From assembly GCA_014904845.1 (NCBI GenBank), contig MU119428.1:28439-92438 (forward strand): a DNA stretch of 64,000 nt, written 5' to 3'. Below, in pieces: positions 1 to 11,812 of the stretch. The notes beneath the pieces were generated by a model. It did no database searches, had not been told where the DNA came from, and worked only from the letters and a program-made list of their open reading frames with translations. Origin of the DNA: Acephala macrosclerotiorum. Its lineage: Eukaryota > Ascomycota > Leotiomycetes > Helotiales > Mollisiaceae. Positions within the stretch are counted from its first letter, which is position 1; each line of letters opens with the position of its first letter. Made by a program: the position numbers and the translations under genes.

Positions 1-20
1 GTCCCGGGACAAAGAAACCA

Positions 21-1643
21 ATGTGCATCAAATATGATTCTGGCGAAGAGAGAACCACGTCCGATGGCGTGGAGTACTTCCATATCGGGGGCCGCTACGT
101 GGATTTCGACGAGAAAGTGTTTAATGAAGTTTCTATTCAAACTGGAATTTTGAAATTCCGTGGATTAAAGCCCATCCACTCTCTCGACGTTTTCCCCCTG
201 CAATACCACGAAAATGCAGACCAGGTCAGAGCGGAGCTGGTTGAGTGCGATCAGAAGTTCGGCTCTCTGAAGAGCGTTCGGCATCTCCAATACAGTGGCA
301 AAGCGTTCCAAGTAGTTAAAAGAGAGCCGGTCGCGACATTCGTCTCGAGCAGAATCATGGTTGATGCGGCCCAGTTCCGGAAGATCAACCCCAACTACGT
401 CAGGCCAAGCATTATCAAGACAGCCAACAGTGGCTCGAGTGATTCCAATAGCGTTGATCTCTGGGACTGGCTCGAGGATCGTCCGCCTCCGCCCCCAAGG
501 GCCAACGAAGTCAAGGTAAACCGTGTGGATCTCGACATGCAAGATGAAGACAACTTGGTCATTTGCAGTCCAACGGTTCTAGGTTACAGTCTGAATAATA
601 AATTGTGGTGTAAGAATCCTGCCTGGTGACGAGAAGTTTGTAAAGCTGATCGAATCGCATGTAGTGGAGTTCGCGGTCGACGACATCACCGAGATTAGCT
701 GGAACCACTTACTTTGGAATCATCTTGCGATAGACGCCAGGCGGAAGGATCTCACTCTGGCTCTCGCATCATCTCATCTACGGCAAACATCGGATCATTC
801 ATTTGACGACATTGTAACGGGGAAGAGTCGTGGTCTCATTATGCTCTTCTAGTATGGCACCTAGCTTTGACCGTAGTTCCCCAATCTACTGACACACGTT
901 CTAGTGGACCGCCTGGGGTTGGCAAGACTTTGACTGCTGAAGCACTGTCAGAGCGCCTCCGGAGACCGCTTTATACGGTGGGAGTTGCCTCTTAGCGATG
1001 CTGCTCTTGGTGCTGACGTTTGCAGATATCCGCTGGGGATCTGAGCAGCGATGCAGCAAAGCTCGAGAAGCAGCTTTCTCTTATCTTTGAGCTTGCTGAT
1101 CACTGGAAGGCTCTGCTTCTTCTCGATGAGGCCGACGTGTTTTTGCGCAAGCGCGACACGGATCACATCCACAACTCTGTCGTCTCCGTGTTCCTACGCA
1201 AGTTGGAATATTATCAAGGAATCATGCTCTTTACCACCAACCGAGTTCGGGATTTCGATGATGCGATCCGGAGCAGGATCCACCTGGCGTTTTGGTATAG
1301 TCCCTTGGGTGTTGACACAAGAAAGGGACTCTGGGACACCTTTCTCCAAAATGCAATCACGGCCGGAGGGGAAGCAGACTACAGTGACGAGGAACTTAAC
1401 GACCTTGCAAGGCACGATCTCAATGGTCGCCAGGTAGGTACTTGTTTCGTAGGAGTTATGAGTTTATACGCTGACAGGTTCCTGCTTCAGATCAGGAATG
1501 TCGTCCGGGCAGCGCATGCCTTGGCGGCCCAGGAAGGGGCGGTGACGGCCTATTCTCACTTGGAAATCGTTATTGACGCGGGCAAGGAATTTGAAACTGA
1601 CGCCAGGGGAGGCTCTTCTGAAAGTATGCGATCTTATTTATAG
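21..1643 (+). CDS. AAA+ ATPase with DUF7025-like N-terminal region (5' partial)
   Basis: Exons 21-609, 665-851, 905-977, 1026-1433 and 1491-1643 join to 469 codons. The frame is open to the window edge, so the true start is probably outside and the methionine at 21 is only the first one seen. The N-terminal 200 residues resemble the DUF7025 region that precedes the ATPase in a large fungal AAA family. The ATPase has Walker A GPPGVGKT, Walker B LLLDEADVF, a sensor-type TTNRV and an arginine-finger region SRIHL, all intact. Removing the short introns restores these motifs across exon joins, which is strong support for the gene model. Members of this family are soluble P-loop ATPases of mostly unknown cellular role, often annotated as mitochondrial or chaperone-like; no specific role can be read here. 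The C-terminus is short after the last helices and may continue in another exon. Confidence 0.85.
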
Positions 1644-2043
1644 TCATCTCCTGTTCAGGCTATGTATTGACGCTCTTCATTACCTTTGCTCTCTTTTTTG
1701 GTGGGCCCGTGAGGTGGTAGTGGGAACGGGATCGTCGTGAGATGGGAATTAACGGCCAGGCTTGTTGATATGGGATCTCGTACTCAGTCTTACTTCGCAT
1801 TTCCTTCCGTCGCATAATCTTAGAGCATGATGTTCAAAAACGGTTGACTGAAGACCTTAAAACTTTCCTTCCTTCGGCTCTCAAGTATATGATAGCACGT
1901 GAGATGGAGATCCCAACAACTGCACACCTGTGAGAGTACTGCTTGCGTGTTCTATGTACGCTAGTGAAATATGCCAGCCTAATCGGGCGCCGTGGGCTGG
2001 ACCAAACTTTCCAGGGTGTGGTGGGCTGTGTCCTCTCTACCAT

Positions 2044-2051
2044 TATAAATA
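2044..2051 (+). promoter_or_regulatory. TATA box of the gene at 2146
   Basis: TATAAATA lies 95 bases upstream of the ATG at 2146 and is followed by a pyrimidine-rich stretch, as is common around fungal transcription starts. Assignment is by spacing only. Confidence 0.45.
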
Positions 2052-2145
2052 TGAGCCTTCCCCCCTCTTAGTCTCGCAGCCATCTCGATCTTCTCGTCAC
2101 CGTCAGGTCAACATTCACTCTCAGACCCACTCAAACCATTCTGGT

Positions 2146-2882
2146 ATGCCGTATCAACTCCGCAATCGCAACCGTGTGACAAACACAGAGACTTCATCAA
2201 GTGCAGCTTCAAGCGTGACTCTCCAGCACACCGAGCCCGCGACCGATGGACCCACGCTCGGAAGAAGGCCAGAGTCGAGGAGGCCAAAGAGAGGCTTGAG
2301 AAGATTATCCGAGGAAGGTGCTGGTGAGTTCCAATTACCACTCGCAGGAAATATCGTGCCTAATTAGAATGAGGATCACCGAACGTGGCCTTTGATGAGA
2401 CGCCCTCGCTGCCAAAACAAAAGAGACGCAGGGTCGAACAGTCTCAGGACCTCGTCAACACTGGGAGCCTATGGATACCTGTAGTAGAGAGCCTCGACAT
2501 GCTCTACCAGGCCCAGGACAAGCACCAACGCATAACAGCAACTATTGTCGACAAAATAAGGACCCAGAATGACAAGCTGATTTCCGCGTTGCGGGAGCTC
2601 CTAGATGCCCAAAAATGCAGAATCCTTGAGGGCTTCAAAGACACAGACAATCGAACTCATACTCTCGTTGGCGATTTAGTTGAGGATTTGCAATCGCAAC
2701 ACCGCTATCTGTTTGAGAAAGGGATCAAAGACACGGAACAACTAATACGTACACTGATCGCTGATTTAGTTGAGGGTATGGGGGCTCAACAATGCCGTGT
2801 GATTGGTTTAAAGCAATGCATCCAGCGATATGGAGCTGTGAAGGAGAGTGAAGTGAGCCATGGCTCTTCAGCCCACTCCTAA
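2146..2882 (+). CDS. hypothetical basic/coiled-coil protein, 228 aa
   Basis: Exons 2146-2323 and 2374-2882 (50-nt intron) give 228 residues. The N-terminal 80 residues are basic and low in complexity, with a KQKRRR nuclear-localisation-like patch near residue 75. The rest is predicted helical, with an imperfect internal repeat: FKDTDNRTHTLVGDLVED and IKDTEQLIRTLIADLVEG, each followed by a GAQQCR- or QSQHR-type segment. I recognise no family. A second frame (2860-3003) stays open past the stop with coding-like composition (it ends KGGLLEEIKDMEEM), so an alternative 3' splice form is possible; the only obvious intron that would join it is 34 nt, which is too short. Function unknown; nuclear location is inferred only from the basic patch. 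Confidence 0.55.
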
Positions 2883-3300
2883 TACTTCAACCCTTAAATC
2901 GACAACTGAGGCAGGTAGCCCCTCGGGTCCGGGCGCCATAGGCTGGCTCGATTTGGAAAAGGGGGGCCTTCTGGAGGAGATTAAGGACATGGAGGAGATG
3001 TAATCGCGGTATGGAAGCCATGGACCGAAAGGGTGACGGGGTCAATTGGTAGGGATGGTAAGGAGACTAAGATTAGAGAGGGTGGATAATAGTGTTTGGA
3101 GACGGTGTGAAGGATACTAGTGGCGAGAATGAGGACAGCGACAAATCGACATAGGGAAGATCTGTTTCATCTGCGGAAAGCGCGAGAGGAAGGAGAGGTC
3201 GAACATATCGACGAGGAGATCTTCAAAGTGCTGGGTGGTTCGAAAACAGACAATGTTTGATGGATAGATTTGCGTGGATAGAGAGATAAAGCCAACAGAT

Positions 3301-3375
3301 TTGTGGCCGAGGGATTTGTGGCCAAGGGATTTGTGGCCAAGGGATTTGTGGCCAAGGGATTTGTGGCCAAGGGAT
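3301..3375 (+). repeat. 15-bp tandem repeat, five copies
   Basis: Five head-to-tail copies of TTGTGGCCAAGGGAT occupy 3301-3375; the first has one change (CGA for CAA). The unit length is a multiple of three, so open frames run through it on both strands (ATNPL repeats on the minus strand). These frames lack any other sign of being genes. Confidence 0.9.
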
Positions 3376-4009
3376 TTACAAACGGAGAGAAGATATTGGA
3401 AGGTTTTGCTTGTCTCTGCTGTTGGTTTATGTCAGGTTTTTCCTGATCACCGAGCTTGGACGCTTCGTTTTCAACCGGAGCCGTGTGGACGAAGGTGTTT
3501 CGCGGACTGAATTCATTAGCGATATAGCAATTAATTGGCATTTAACGATATCTCTGGATCCAGATTATCTAATGATGGTGTTAGAATCAGATTTATTGTA
3601 GTGTGGGTGCATAGTTTCAAGAATTCTGCTGAACGGAGGTTGAAAAAAAGAGTCCCAAATCACGTGCCCGAACTGCCTTGGAATATGTATGATTTTGGCA
3701 TGGCCAATCAAACATGCTGGTTCACTTTTGGCTCAAATTTATTTTGGTCGGATTTCGGCTCGATTCTGGCGATATTTTTGGCTGTTTGGGATCCATTTCA
3801 ATCCCCAATTTTGGTCTGCCAGGAGGCTCAGGCTCAAAGTCAGAACCTGCTCTTTGCGTCTGTCTGTTTCTCCCCTCAAACAATAGACGCTTGATTCTGC
3901 TCTCCGTTTCTACCGCCTTGAGAAACGACGACCTCAGCTTGACGGCACTGGATTCTTGACAGCACTGAGGCGTCAACCTCGGTCACGAACACACTTCTGG
4001 AATTGGAGG

Positions 4010-4310
4010 TCGAATGTCGCCGTGTCATAACTTTTTTGCTTCACTTTTGGCCTCTCGTTTGATTGGATTTTTGCTCCATTGTAGCGGTCTTTCGAGCCAT
4101 TTTTGTAATTCAATCCAGTTGCTGCCTCCAATTCTGGACCTGGCTGTAAAATCCTCTTCTGGCTGCTACGCGAGAAACTCCGTCGTCGCACGGTACGAAG
4201 TCCCAACCTCCACAAACGGCATCCAACCTCTCCACAATCGACTTTTAGTCTCACCCAGAGACAGTATCCAACCTCGTCCACAAATGGCTTGTTTAGGATG
4301 AAGTCACTGC
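4010..4310 (+). repeat. dispersed repeat, copy 1 (related to 15290-15640)
   Basis: This stretch shares order and many exact words with 15290-15640: a TTTGCTTCAC-TTTGGCCTCTC block, TTTCGAGCCA, TTTGTAATTCAATC, CCTCCACAAACGGCAT and ATGGCTTGTTTA near the right end. Identity looks like roughly 75-80% by eye, with many C/T and G/A differences. No coding capacity is visible. It is probably an old transposon fragment or MITE. A weaker third match lies at 3710-3810. Confidence 0.65.
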
Positions 4311-4384
4311 AAATTAAATCACGAAGAAGAGTGGCTAATCACGCCAGCACACGTCAAATGGATTAAGCTTAGCTACATCACTCA

Positions 4385-5104
4385 TCATTGGATCTCGGTA
4401 GGCTTCATCCAGGCTCTGTAAGCGTCCGTGAACTTTTCCTTCGCTTCAATCAGCTTCGCATCAGTATAGCCTGGCGCTTTCTTCCAATATTCATCAAATG
4501 TCTCAAATACTTCAGGGCCAGACCGAACCGCATTATACAGTTTCTGCCAATACACAAGTTCCCTTCCAACGATATCAAGATTGGCTTTGATATCTGCGGC
4601 TTCTGCCACACGCACAGAATCAACCTCAACAATTCGCACCCAACTGTAGCCAAAGTCAGCATGAGCACTTTGTTTCATTAGAGGTATAAACCCTTACAGA
4701 TTGCATTTCTTTTTAGTAGCCATCTTGGTTTTCCAATCATACCCAGTTTCATTGTTGAACGGTACGTCTATCGTGATCATCTTTCCGTCCCCTAAAGTCT
4801 TGCACTCCACTACCAAGTTCCAGATCTGGGTTTCAAGTGGGTGCTGGAAATCCCCCCCAGCATGATTGACGATTCTTTGGCCTCTTGGGATGAATTGTAA
4901 TGGATTACTTTCCAAGGTGGTTATGTGTCGGCATTCACTATCTTCAAGCAAGATGTGGAACTTGATCTGTGCATCTACACGTAATGAAAGTGGTCGTTGC
5001 CGGGTTGCGGCATTCGGGATGGAAATCTGGGAGGAAAGAGTAGTCAGAAGATGCTTTAAATAAACATAGGAGGGAATCACTTGGTGGTTGCTTGGTTGCG
5101 TCAT
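4385..5104 (-). CDS. hypothetical protein, about 221 aa, two or more exons
   Basis: On the minus strand, exon 5104-4698 and exon 4643-4385 join across a 54-nt intron (donor GTAAGG, acceptor CTACAG) to 221 codons. The ATG at 5104 is the first in the frame; an upstream exon is possible because the frame stays open to 5119 without another ATG. The N-terminal half contains a segment IKFHILLEDSECRHITTL with beta-strand character. The C-terminal 80 residues are helical and charged, ending EKFTDAYRAWMKPTEIQ. No recognised domain. Codon character and a clean splice junction support a real gene, but the first 20 residues are uncertain. Confidence 0.45.
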
Positions 5105-5490
5105 GCTCGTCGGATGCACAAGAAAGCGTACTTTGAATATGCGTTAAAGATTTCGCTAGGTGGTGTTTAAGAGAGTAGGCAAATAGTGGTTTGCCTCGAT
5201 TTAGTGCAGGAGCTGGGTGAAGAAGCCAAAGTGTAGAGTGAGGCGAGCGCACGCTAGTTGCAACTTTCCAGAGTTCTTATACATATCTCGCATCAGGCAT
5301 GCTGTGAGCATAGCAAATTATTATTCTGTGATGAATGAGACAGTCGGCACCTCAAATGTGCCTAGTTCCAGTCTCTGGTGTGATCTGTACCATCGTGGAG
5401 GAGTCAGGATTACAACGCTATCGAACGTCAGTGGTGAACATTGGGTGGCTTTTGGGCCCCGGCTTGGCGCACCGCATTGCGAACCAAAAC

Positions 5491-5543
5491 TGTGGACAGG
5501 GATTGTTGCAAAATCTGGGATTTTGCAACAATCCCTGTCCACA
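5491..5543. repeat. perfect 25-bp palindrome with 3-base loop
   Basis: The arms 5491-5515 and 5519-5543 are exact reverse complements, separated by TGG. The outer ends read TGTGGACAGG and CCTGTCCACA. Flanking bases do not extend the pairing and show no obvious target duplication. It lies in the spacer upstream of the gene at 5613. Confidence 0.95.
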
Positions 5544-5612
5544 ACTCCAAACCCCCGTGATTCCCTGACCTCCTAACTGCTTCATTCACTGACCGTATTG
5601 ACGACTCCCACC

Positions 5613-7651
5613 ATGCAGAGCATGGACGAGAGCAAATTAAAGGCAATACGCAGCCGTAATTCGGTCTATATCTCCTTGCAGGATCAGGAGCAAGCCGAGG
5701 CTGGATTGGAACACAATCTGCGACCTCAACGCCTGAAACTCTCAAAGGACCATACAACATACGTTCACCTGGCTGTGCAACAGGAGCAACATTGGGCGGC
5801 TGTCCAAATATCTCTCTCGCCATTTTCTCTTCAACATATTCCAGAGCAGAAATTCTATTCGTGTCATTTTTGCTATACCTGGTGTTGCGAAGCGCCAGCG
5901 ACAACGGGTCCCCCGAACGATGTCCTAGGCTCCGTGGTACAGCGTATATACGATGTTTACTTTCAACCTACTCAATGGGACTTTTCAAGCAAGCACTGGT
6001 ATGTTTTTTTTTAAACGATCTGTCAACTGAGTCGGATCTTCTCACAAGTTCTAGCCGTACCAGGGACTTCCCCTCCCGTGAACGCAGTCCAAATGAAGCA
6101 ACGTGCGTGAAGAAGGCTGAATCGTCACTCAGTGCATATATACAGCATGCAAATGGTTCAGCGGAGAAGGAGAATCACCTTGCTCCGTCAGGAGAGTCCG
6201 TTGTCGACAATGCCACTGATAGACCCACGGACCAAATCAAGCGTCGAAGATTGCACCACTCTGACGACATCGAATCCGATAGCAACATTAACGATAATAA
6301 TAACGACGATGTCGCATCGGAAATTCGATCGGTTGCTCGTCCAGGTGCAGGTAATGAGGACGCAGAAAGCAAGAAGGAAAAGATGATCGCAGATCTAACG
6401 ACAAGGATTCAAACGGCGCTGAAGAAGAAGTTTCCTACTGAGAAGAAGACGGAGAGTAAGAAGATGAGAAAAAAGCTTCTAAAACAAGCCAAGTGTGCCG
6501 ATGCGACCGTCTTAGATCCCAACGCTCGAGGCCAGCACCCCACGCAAACTGATCACCCCGTTATCTCAGAGTTCAACATCCGACATGCGGGAGGCGAATT
6601 CAATATCGTGGATCCGTTCGTATACTGGGAAGCTCAGTTTTGGGGGAAAGCGTCAAAAGCCACAAAAGATGCTCACGAAATCAGTTGGAAGTTCCGCTTT
6701 GTCGCTGCATGCATCCGCAGAATGCGCGACCGCGTGCCAGCCGTCTGCTCCGATACCTCAGCCGTCTGCAACGACTCTGATACCACCCGTTTCACCTCGC
6801 GTCGGTGGTCAATTTCTGCTTGGATCATAAACTCGATTGTTGAGTGTCTCTAGCAAGCTTGGGGACCCCAGGCCGCTCTGCTGTACGAAGCTCTAGCGGG
6901 TTAGTTCTCTATCCTTCCACATCATACAACTGCTGACCTCTTACCAGCAAAAGATGACCGGCTCAGTGTTTTTGCCACGGCTCCTATGAGTACGTTGCCA
7001 GATATTATAGATGGCGCTGTTGCGAACCTTAGAATGGACTCGGCGCCTCCTGCACCAGTGGACATGGTTGTATTTCACCCGGCCGTTTGGATCAGCAGTA
7101 TAATGAACATTGAGTAAGTGGTGATTCCTTTGTGGCAATGTCGTGAGTTGTTTGCTAATTGATATGGTGGGCATAGGTATAAGAAGGTGTGTTCCGACCT
7201 AGGGCTAACGAGCTCCTCTGCTCTGCTTGACCCCCCGCACAGCCTCCAGAGTCAAGCATCGCTCTCGTGGCTTTCTGATCGATGGAGGCTGCCGACCAAG
7301 CATTGGCTGATCGAAAGCTCTCCGGACTCCCCAGGCTCACCTAAGGCTTCATCAGTCAGAAGTACAACGTGTTCACCGTTAGCCATGAGCCAGCTTCACG
7401 AACCAGGTGCTGCAAGCATGCCCAGTGTGTTGGTTGGAGGCTCTGAGGAGGATGCGAATCCAGAGCAATTGACGCGCAAAGACTTGAGGCCACAGTGTTA
7501 GTCTACATGCCCAGCATTCCAGTACCAGCTGACCGATATTCGCAGTATCGCCTCCAAATTTAAATTTGCAAGACTGCTGGGATAGTCCAGACTGGCAAGA
7601 AGATTTGCCTGCATTATTCAATATTGAGGCCCATTTTGATAACGCGGAATA
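5613..7651 (+). CDS. hypothetical multi-exon protein, start and some joins uncertain
   Basis: Exon 5613-5998 and exon 6049 to about 6732 join cleanly over a 50-nt intron. Later exons are visible as open frames that splice well: 6854-6899 (QAWGPQAALLYEALA), about 6949-7111 (through VDMVVFHPAVW), 7243-7498 and 7547-7651, ending at TAA 7651. The join into 6854 is unresolved because no good donor in the right phase is seen. The protein carries a Lys-rich helical stretch, with KKEKMIADL and EKKTESKKMRKKLLKQAK, in the middle and an acidic C-terminus (DCWDSPDWQEDLPALFNIEA). A basic centre with an acidic tail is reminiscent of a transcription regulator, but I recognise no DNA-binding domain. The first exon is the least certain part. 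Confidence 0.4.
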
Positions 7652-7992
7652 ATTGAACGAGGATATTTATTTGAGGATTAAGACAGAGTCGTGTCTCTAA
7701 ACAAGATCCTCTCTGGATGGCTAAATCATCGTGCTGTGATAAGGAGACAATCAATGCCCGGTTCAACAACTATAGGCTTATTGAAGTACACTCTCTGTCC
7801 AATCACCAACTCTACCGGAGCGGTCGAAGAGTCATACACTGTCGGAGATACGGATTCCTCTGTTCGAACAAGGATGAGATATTGATTTGGGCCTCCGTCG
7901 ATGTAGCTCCTCGAGACTACGCGCAAAACTTGATATTTGATTCGATGAAGCTACTACATCTCAGTACGCCGTTCCATTTGAGCATGAGTATC

Positions 7993-8199
7993 TCAAACCT
8001 TATTATCGTATCCTAACTCTTTCAACACTGGCCGAAGCATTCGGTCCATATCCTTATGCCTACACTTCTGTATCTCGTCGCTCAAAGGGTCGAATTTCAA
8101 TGTCTCCGTCCATTGACCAAAGCGGTCTAGTTCAATTTTGATATTCTGGCCGTCCAAATCCTCTGCTTCAAGGTGTTTGCCTGTGATAAGGTCGGACAT
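7993..8199 (-). CDS. small hypothetical protein, 68 aa or the last exon of a larger gene
   Basis: The minus-strand frame 8199-7993 starts with the first ATG (MSDLITGKHLEAEDLDG) and ends at TGA. The frame is open upstream to 8451 without another ATG, across a possible acceptor near 8440. A second coding-like minus frame, 7926-7726 (QYLILVRTEESVSP), follows, but no in-phase intron joins it. It may be one degraded or mis-spliced gene. No family recognised. Confidence 0.3.
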   Translation of the reverse strand: MSDLITGKHLEAEDLDGQNIKIELDRFGQWTETLKFDPLSDEIQKCRHKDMDRMLRPVLKELGYDNKV

Positions 8200-8459
8200 T
8201 GTAGGGTTTCGATGTCGCAAGTTTCGGAGAGTGGCGTATAGGCTTCGAAGCGCAGAAGATGCGCCAAATATGTAATGTGACGATACAGCTACACCCGACA
8301 AGGCTGACACCTGCAGAATAACTGACGCAGGTTGGGGCAAATAGTCGTTTGTCGAAGTTGATGTCGAACCCGTTCTAGTCGTACGGACTTGGCAAGAGTT
8401 GCTTGGAGGCAATGGATGTTCCTGGCACACTATTAGTGAAAGAAAGCGCAAGTTCTTAA

Positions 8460-9438
8460 TGCTTGAATCAATGACTTACGCCAACTTTTTGGAGGTTTCT
8501 TTGAGTCCAAGGCCCTGGCCTAGATATTTCGCGAAGATCGTTGATGGGTGTCGCCTCGGCACAGGCGCAATCTGTCGTTCGAGAAGCAGGGATGCCACGG
8601 GTTACATCACGTGGAAGCTCGCGCCACCTGTTTTTAGCGCGGGTAGAACCCTTTTGTCGGTCAGACTTTGTTTGTGTCTTTGGCGACTTTGCAGTATAGC
8701 ATCACGGCATCGCAAGAACAAGGAGTATTACGCTATCGTCAGTGGGCATATCGACAAACCTACGATCTTTCTGTCCTGGTGCTTCCCTTCAGAGATAGTG
8801 GTGAGAAACAGACTAATTGCTTTCCGATATGGGGGATCTGTCGAAGTTACAATTTCAACAGAGGCGGAGAACAGACTGAAGATTTAAAATATTATGATTG
8901 TTAATAAAGGAACGGAAAAGTTTGTGAATATTGGTTGTCACTTTCGTATGTACGCTGTAATTGCGCTTTTATGAACATTCAAATTTCCAGTCCATGGTTC
9001 GGAGGGGTTGCGATGGCACTCTGATATGTTATTGAATCCAATATCGCCTTATTCCATCTCATTCAAATCCGCCCTCCCTTCTCTGCACCAAGATGTTCTT
9101 CGAGGGACGGAGCGACCCACGGTTGCTTCTTCTAAAAGGTCGATCGAGAGGATGAGCTGCACTTCCTGATCTGGGCGCTTTGTTAGAGAAGCGAGGGAAA
9201 TCTCGTTCTGTGTGTTAAACTAAACAAAATTTGACGGCTTCATTTCGACGGGGTTGACAATACGGGTAAGGCGATAATCGATATTATTTCAAAATTACAT
9301 TCTGGTCTATAAACTGACTCCTCAAAATACATCTGCGCCAAAGCAGTACTGTAAGGAAATGCACGAGTTCAATGCCACAGCTCCTCCCGCGTCCTAAGCA
9401 GGCGCTTGCATAGACCCAGCTCCAATATTGACGGCCGG
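8460..9438. other. intergenic stretch with no convincing gene
   Basis: About 980 bases of mixed composition. Open frames are short, begin with non-ATG codons, and show no motif or splice pattern. No repeat family seen elsewhere in the window was found here. Confidence 0.5.
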
Positions 9439-11725
9439 TCACAAATGGCTCCCGATGAAGTCAGAATTGGGCCGGACAAGTTCTTCAAAGGGCCAGATCT
9501 CTTTAGCAGCCACGACCTCAACTCGCCAATTCATGCCGTGCTGGTCGTTGTACTTTTTCCAGGTCAGAGTGACGTTGGCCTCGGTACCCAAGTCTGCCGA
9601 CCTCATACAGCTGAGTTTACCAGTAATCTTCGAGAAATCAAGCCACTGCTTCGGATCGGGTCCTTGGATAGCTTCATCAGAACATTCAAGCTTTGAGGTA
9701 TATCGCAACTGTCCCGACATGACACCAAGGAAGTCCCCTGGCAATATCGGGACGACCGGGCATGGGGCCGCGACCACCCTAGAGGCAGGAGTCCCGTTGT
9801 ATTTTCGCTTTCCATTTAGTGGGCCTTCATAGGGTACGAGGCATATGTAGATGGCATTATTGCGCTCCGATTGACCGTCAATGCCGTCTCGAAGGACTTC
9901 TGTAGTGCTTTGTGACGATAGCTCTTCCGGCTGCAACGGGCGATCGAAGCTCGCCACGTACGACTGCTGTTCTTCTTGATTCAGTGCTCGCGTTCCGTTT
10001 ACCCAGTTGATTCGGGCAACTTTCGATACTTGCGACTCTTTCCTGACAACTGTCTGGTGCCAATCGGTACTACCCGAGAAGTCACTAGCTCGCTCGGCGA
10101 GCACTCTCATCTGTACTTCCTTCATGTAAGGGTGGTACACTTGATTCCACTTCCTCACTGTCTGAAGCGAATCTTTTGTTTTGTTAAAGAAACGTCTGTT
10201 AAATCCCTTTGTCCGGAATAGGAGGATGTGTGTCAAACCATCCTTCAGCATGCGAGCTTCAGCGTCTTCCATCTCGTTATTTGTACCTTCCACACGTACG
10301 TCATGAAGGAACTTCCAAAAACGATGGTGTTTCCGGTAATTCTCCTCGCTCCTCCCTTTCGAGACGACGTCGACGAGCTCCTTCACAGCCTCTGCCTCTG
10401 CCTGACTAGCATCGGCGGCCGACCCGGGATTTTCTCTATAATACGTTCGAATGTTGGCCTCTGCTAGCTTCTCGACGAAGTTATATCGAAAAGTCTCCTT
10501 CCACAAGTTAATCGCCTGGAGACTTTCGAGACCTGCTTGTTCCTTTTTCAATTCCCGTTTTACGCTGTTGCGCACAGCAAGATCGAAATAGGCTGTCAGA
10601 TCTGCAGGAGGCTTCATGATCGCGCCCATACCCTTGAGCACCTTTGTGACCAAGCAATCTCCGTCCTGGAAGTCAGCTGTCTTCTCATGATACTTCAGGG
10701 ACGTTTGAAGTATGCCTGACATGATCGGTATAGCATCGCCATCCAGGTATAACTCTTGTGTCTCTTTGGAAACCGGCCTGTATTTCGTTTGTGATGTGAT
10801 TGAGGGCGATCGTATCGTCGAATCGTGCGAAGCTGGGCAATGAGTTGATGTTGTCTGATCTGGCGTATCAAGTAAGGTCTGCTGAGATACCTCAAGGGTA
10901 TATCCACTAGCATTTGGGCTCAGCGTGCTATCGGTGGGTTCGACTGTACTCACTGGATGTGTGCAGGCCACAAGAGGGCAGGTTTGATACTGGCATTCAG
11001 GCTGCGTATCCGCCTCGGGTGATGGGTTTAAGATGATGGAGCTTGCTGATCCCGTTGCAGCCCCTGATGTGGTCACCAACTCATCAGTAGAGACAGCAGG
11101 ATCTGCTTTTTCGTCAGTTGGGAACAGCTCCGGAGCTGGCGAGACATGCTGCGGATTCTCCTTAACGGTAGAGGCTGAGCTCTCAACTGGCAGATGGCTG
11201 TCAACCAGAGCGATGTCATTATTCGGTTGCGGGGAATGCTCTTCGAGTATAGTAGACTCTGGGGTTGACGGAATTTCCTCTAGACCGGAGGTGCCTCGGG
11301 ATGTACTGTGGTCGGGATCGTCTGAGGAGACCTTCTTTGTTCTGCTCGAGCTCCGTGTCATCATTCCGGAGTAACTGTCTGGCCGAGGACGTTTCTCAAG
11401 TTGTTGAGGAGGGCTCTGAGGCGGTGTGTTGGTATCAGGCGCGACCGTAACAGAGGGGGTGTCTTCGAGTATAATGATCGGATTGGAGGGTACATCTCCC
11501 TCGCGGCGTATCTCGACTCGATGGTGACGGACAAGAGACAAGTCAGTAGTTTGTTTGTCCGGATTTCATAAGAGACTTACACGCCTGGAAGATACTGTCG
11601 ATCTGCTGGTCGGATGGTCCAGAGACCTCTTCGACAGTAGAACTGTCCAGAGAGACCTCGCAGAGTCGGTCCTGCTCATCTAACGACACCCAACAGCCCA
11701 GAAACAAACGTTTGTAGCCTGTCAT
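9439..11725 (-). CDS. hypothetical 740-aa protein with disordered N-terminus and possible SET-like C-terminal domain
   Basis: Exon 11725-11581 and exon 11516-9439 (64-nt intron) give 740 residues. Residues 50-330 are low complexity, rich in Ser, Thr, Pro and acidic residues. Residues about 330-560 form a helical region with RSEENYRKHHRFWKFLHDVR. The last 140 residues contain PGDFLGVMSGQLRY, WLDFSKITGKLSCM, EANVTLTWKK and WPFEELVR. This order (GxFxGxxxG..., N-containing centre, then a PFEEL segment) resembles fungal SET-like domains, where the last segment corresponds to the PGEEL region. This is pattern memory rather than proof, and the usual NHS...Y catalytic motifs are not evident, so methyltransferase activity should not be assumed. 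The promoter side (11813-11917) carries a striking palindromic repeat. Confidence 0.65.
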
Positions 11726-11812
11726 TTTGAAGCACTGTGAATGGATCACTAGCGCTGCCGCGGATGTTATAGCGAGTGGAAGTGGGATTGCGCTCGTAGG
11801 AACGAATTTCAA

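Noticed and set aside
3167..3541. minus-strand frame with repeated ATNPL
   Set aside because: Generated by the 15-bp tandem repeat; flanks show no coding character.
5428..5904. 158-codon minus-strand frame across the palindrome
   Set aside because: Overlaps the palindrome and the first exon of the plus gene; no recognisable family and unusual composition.
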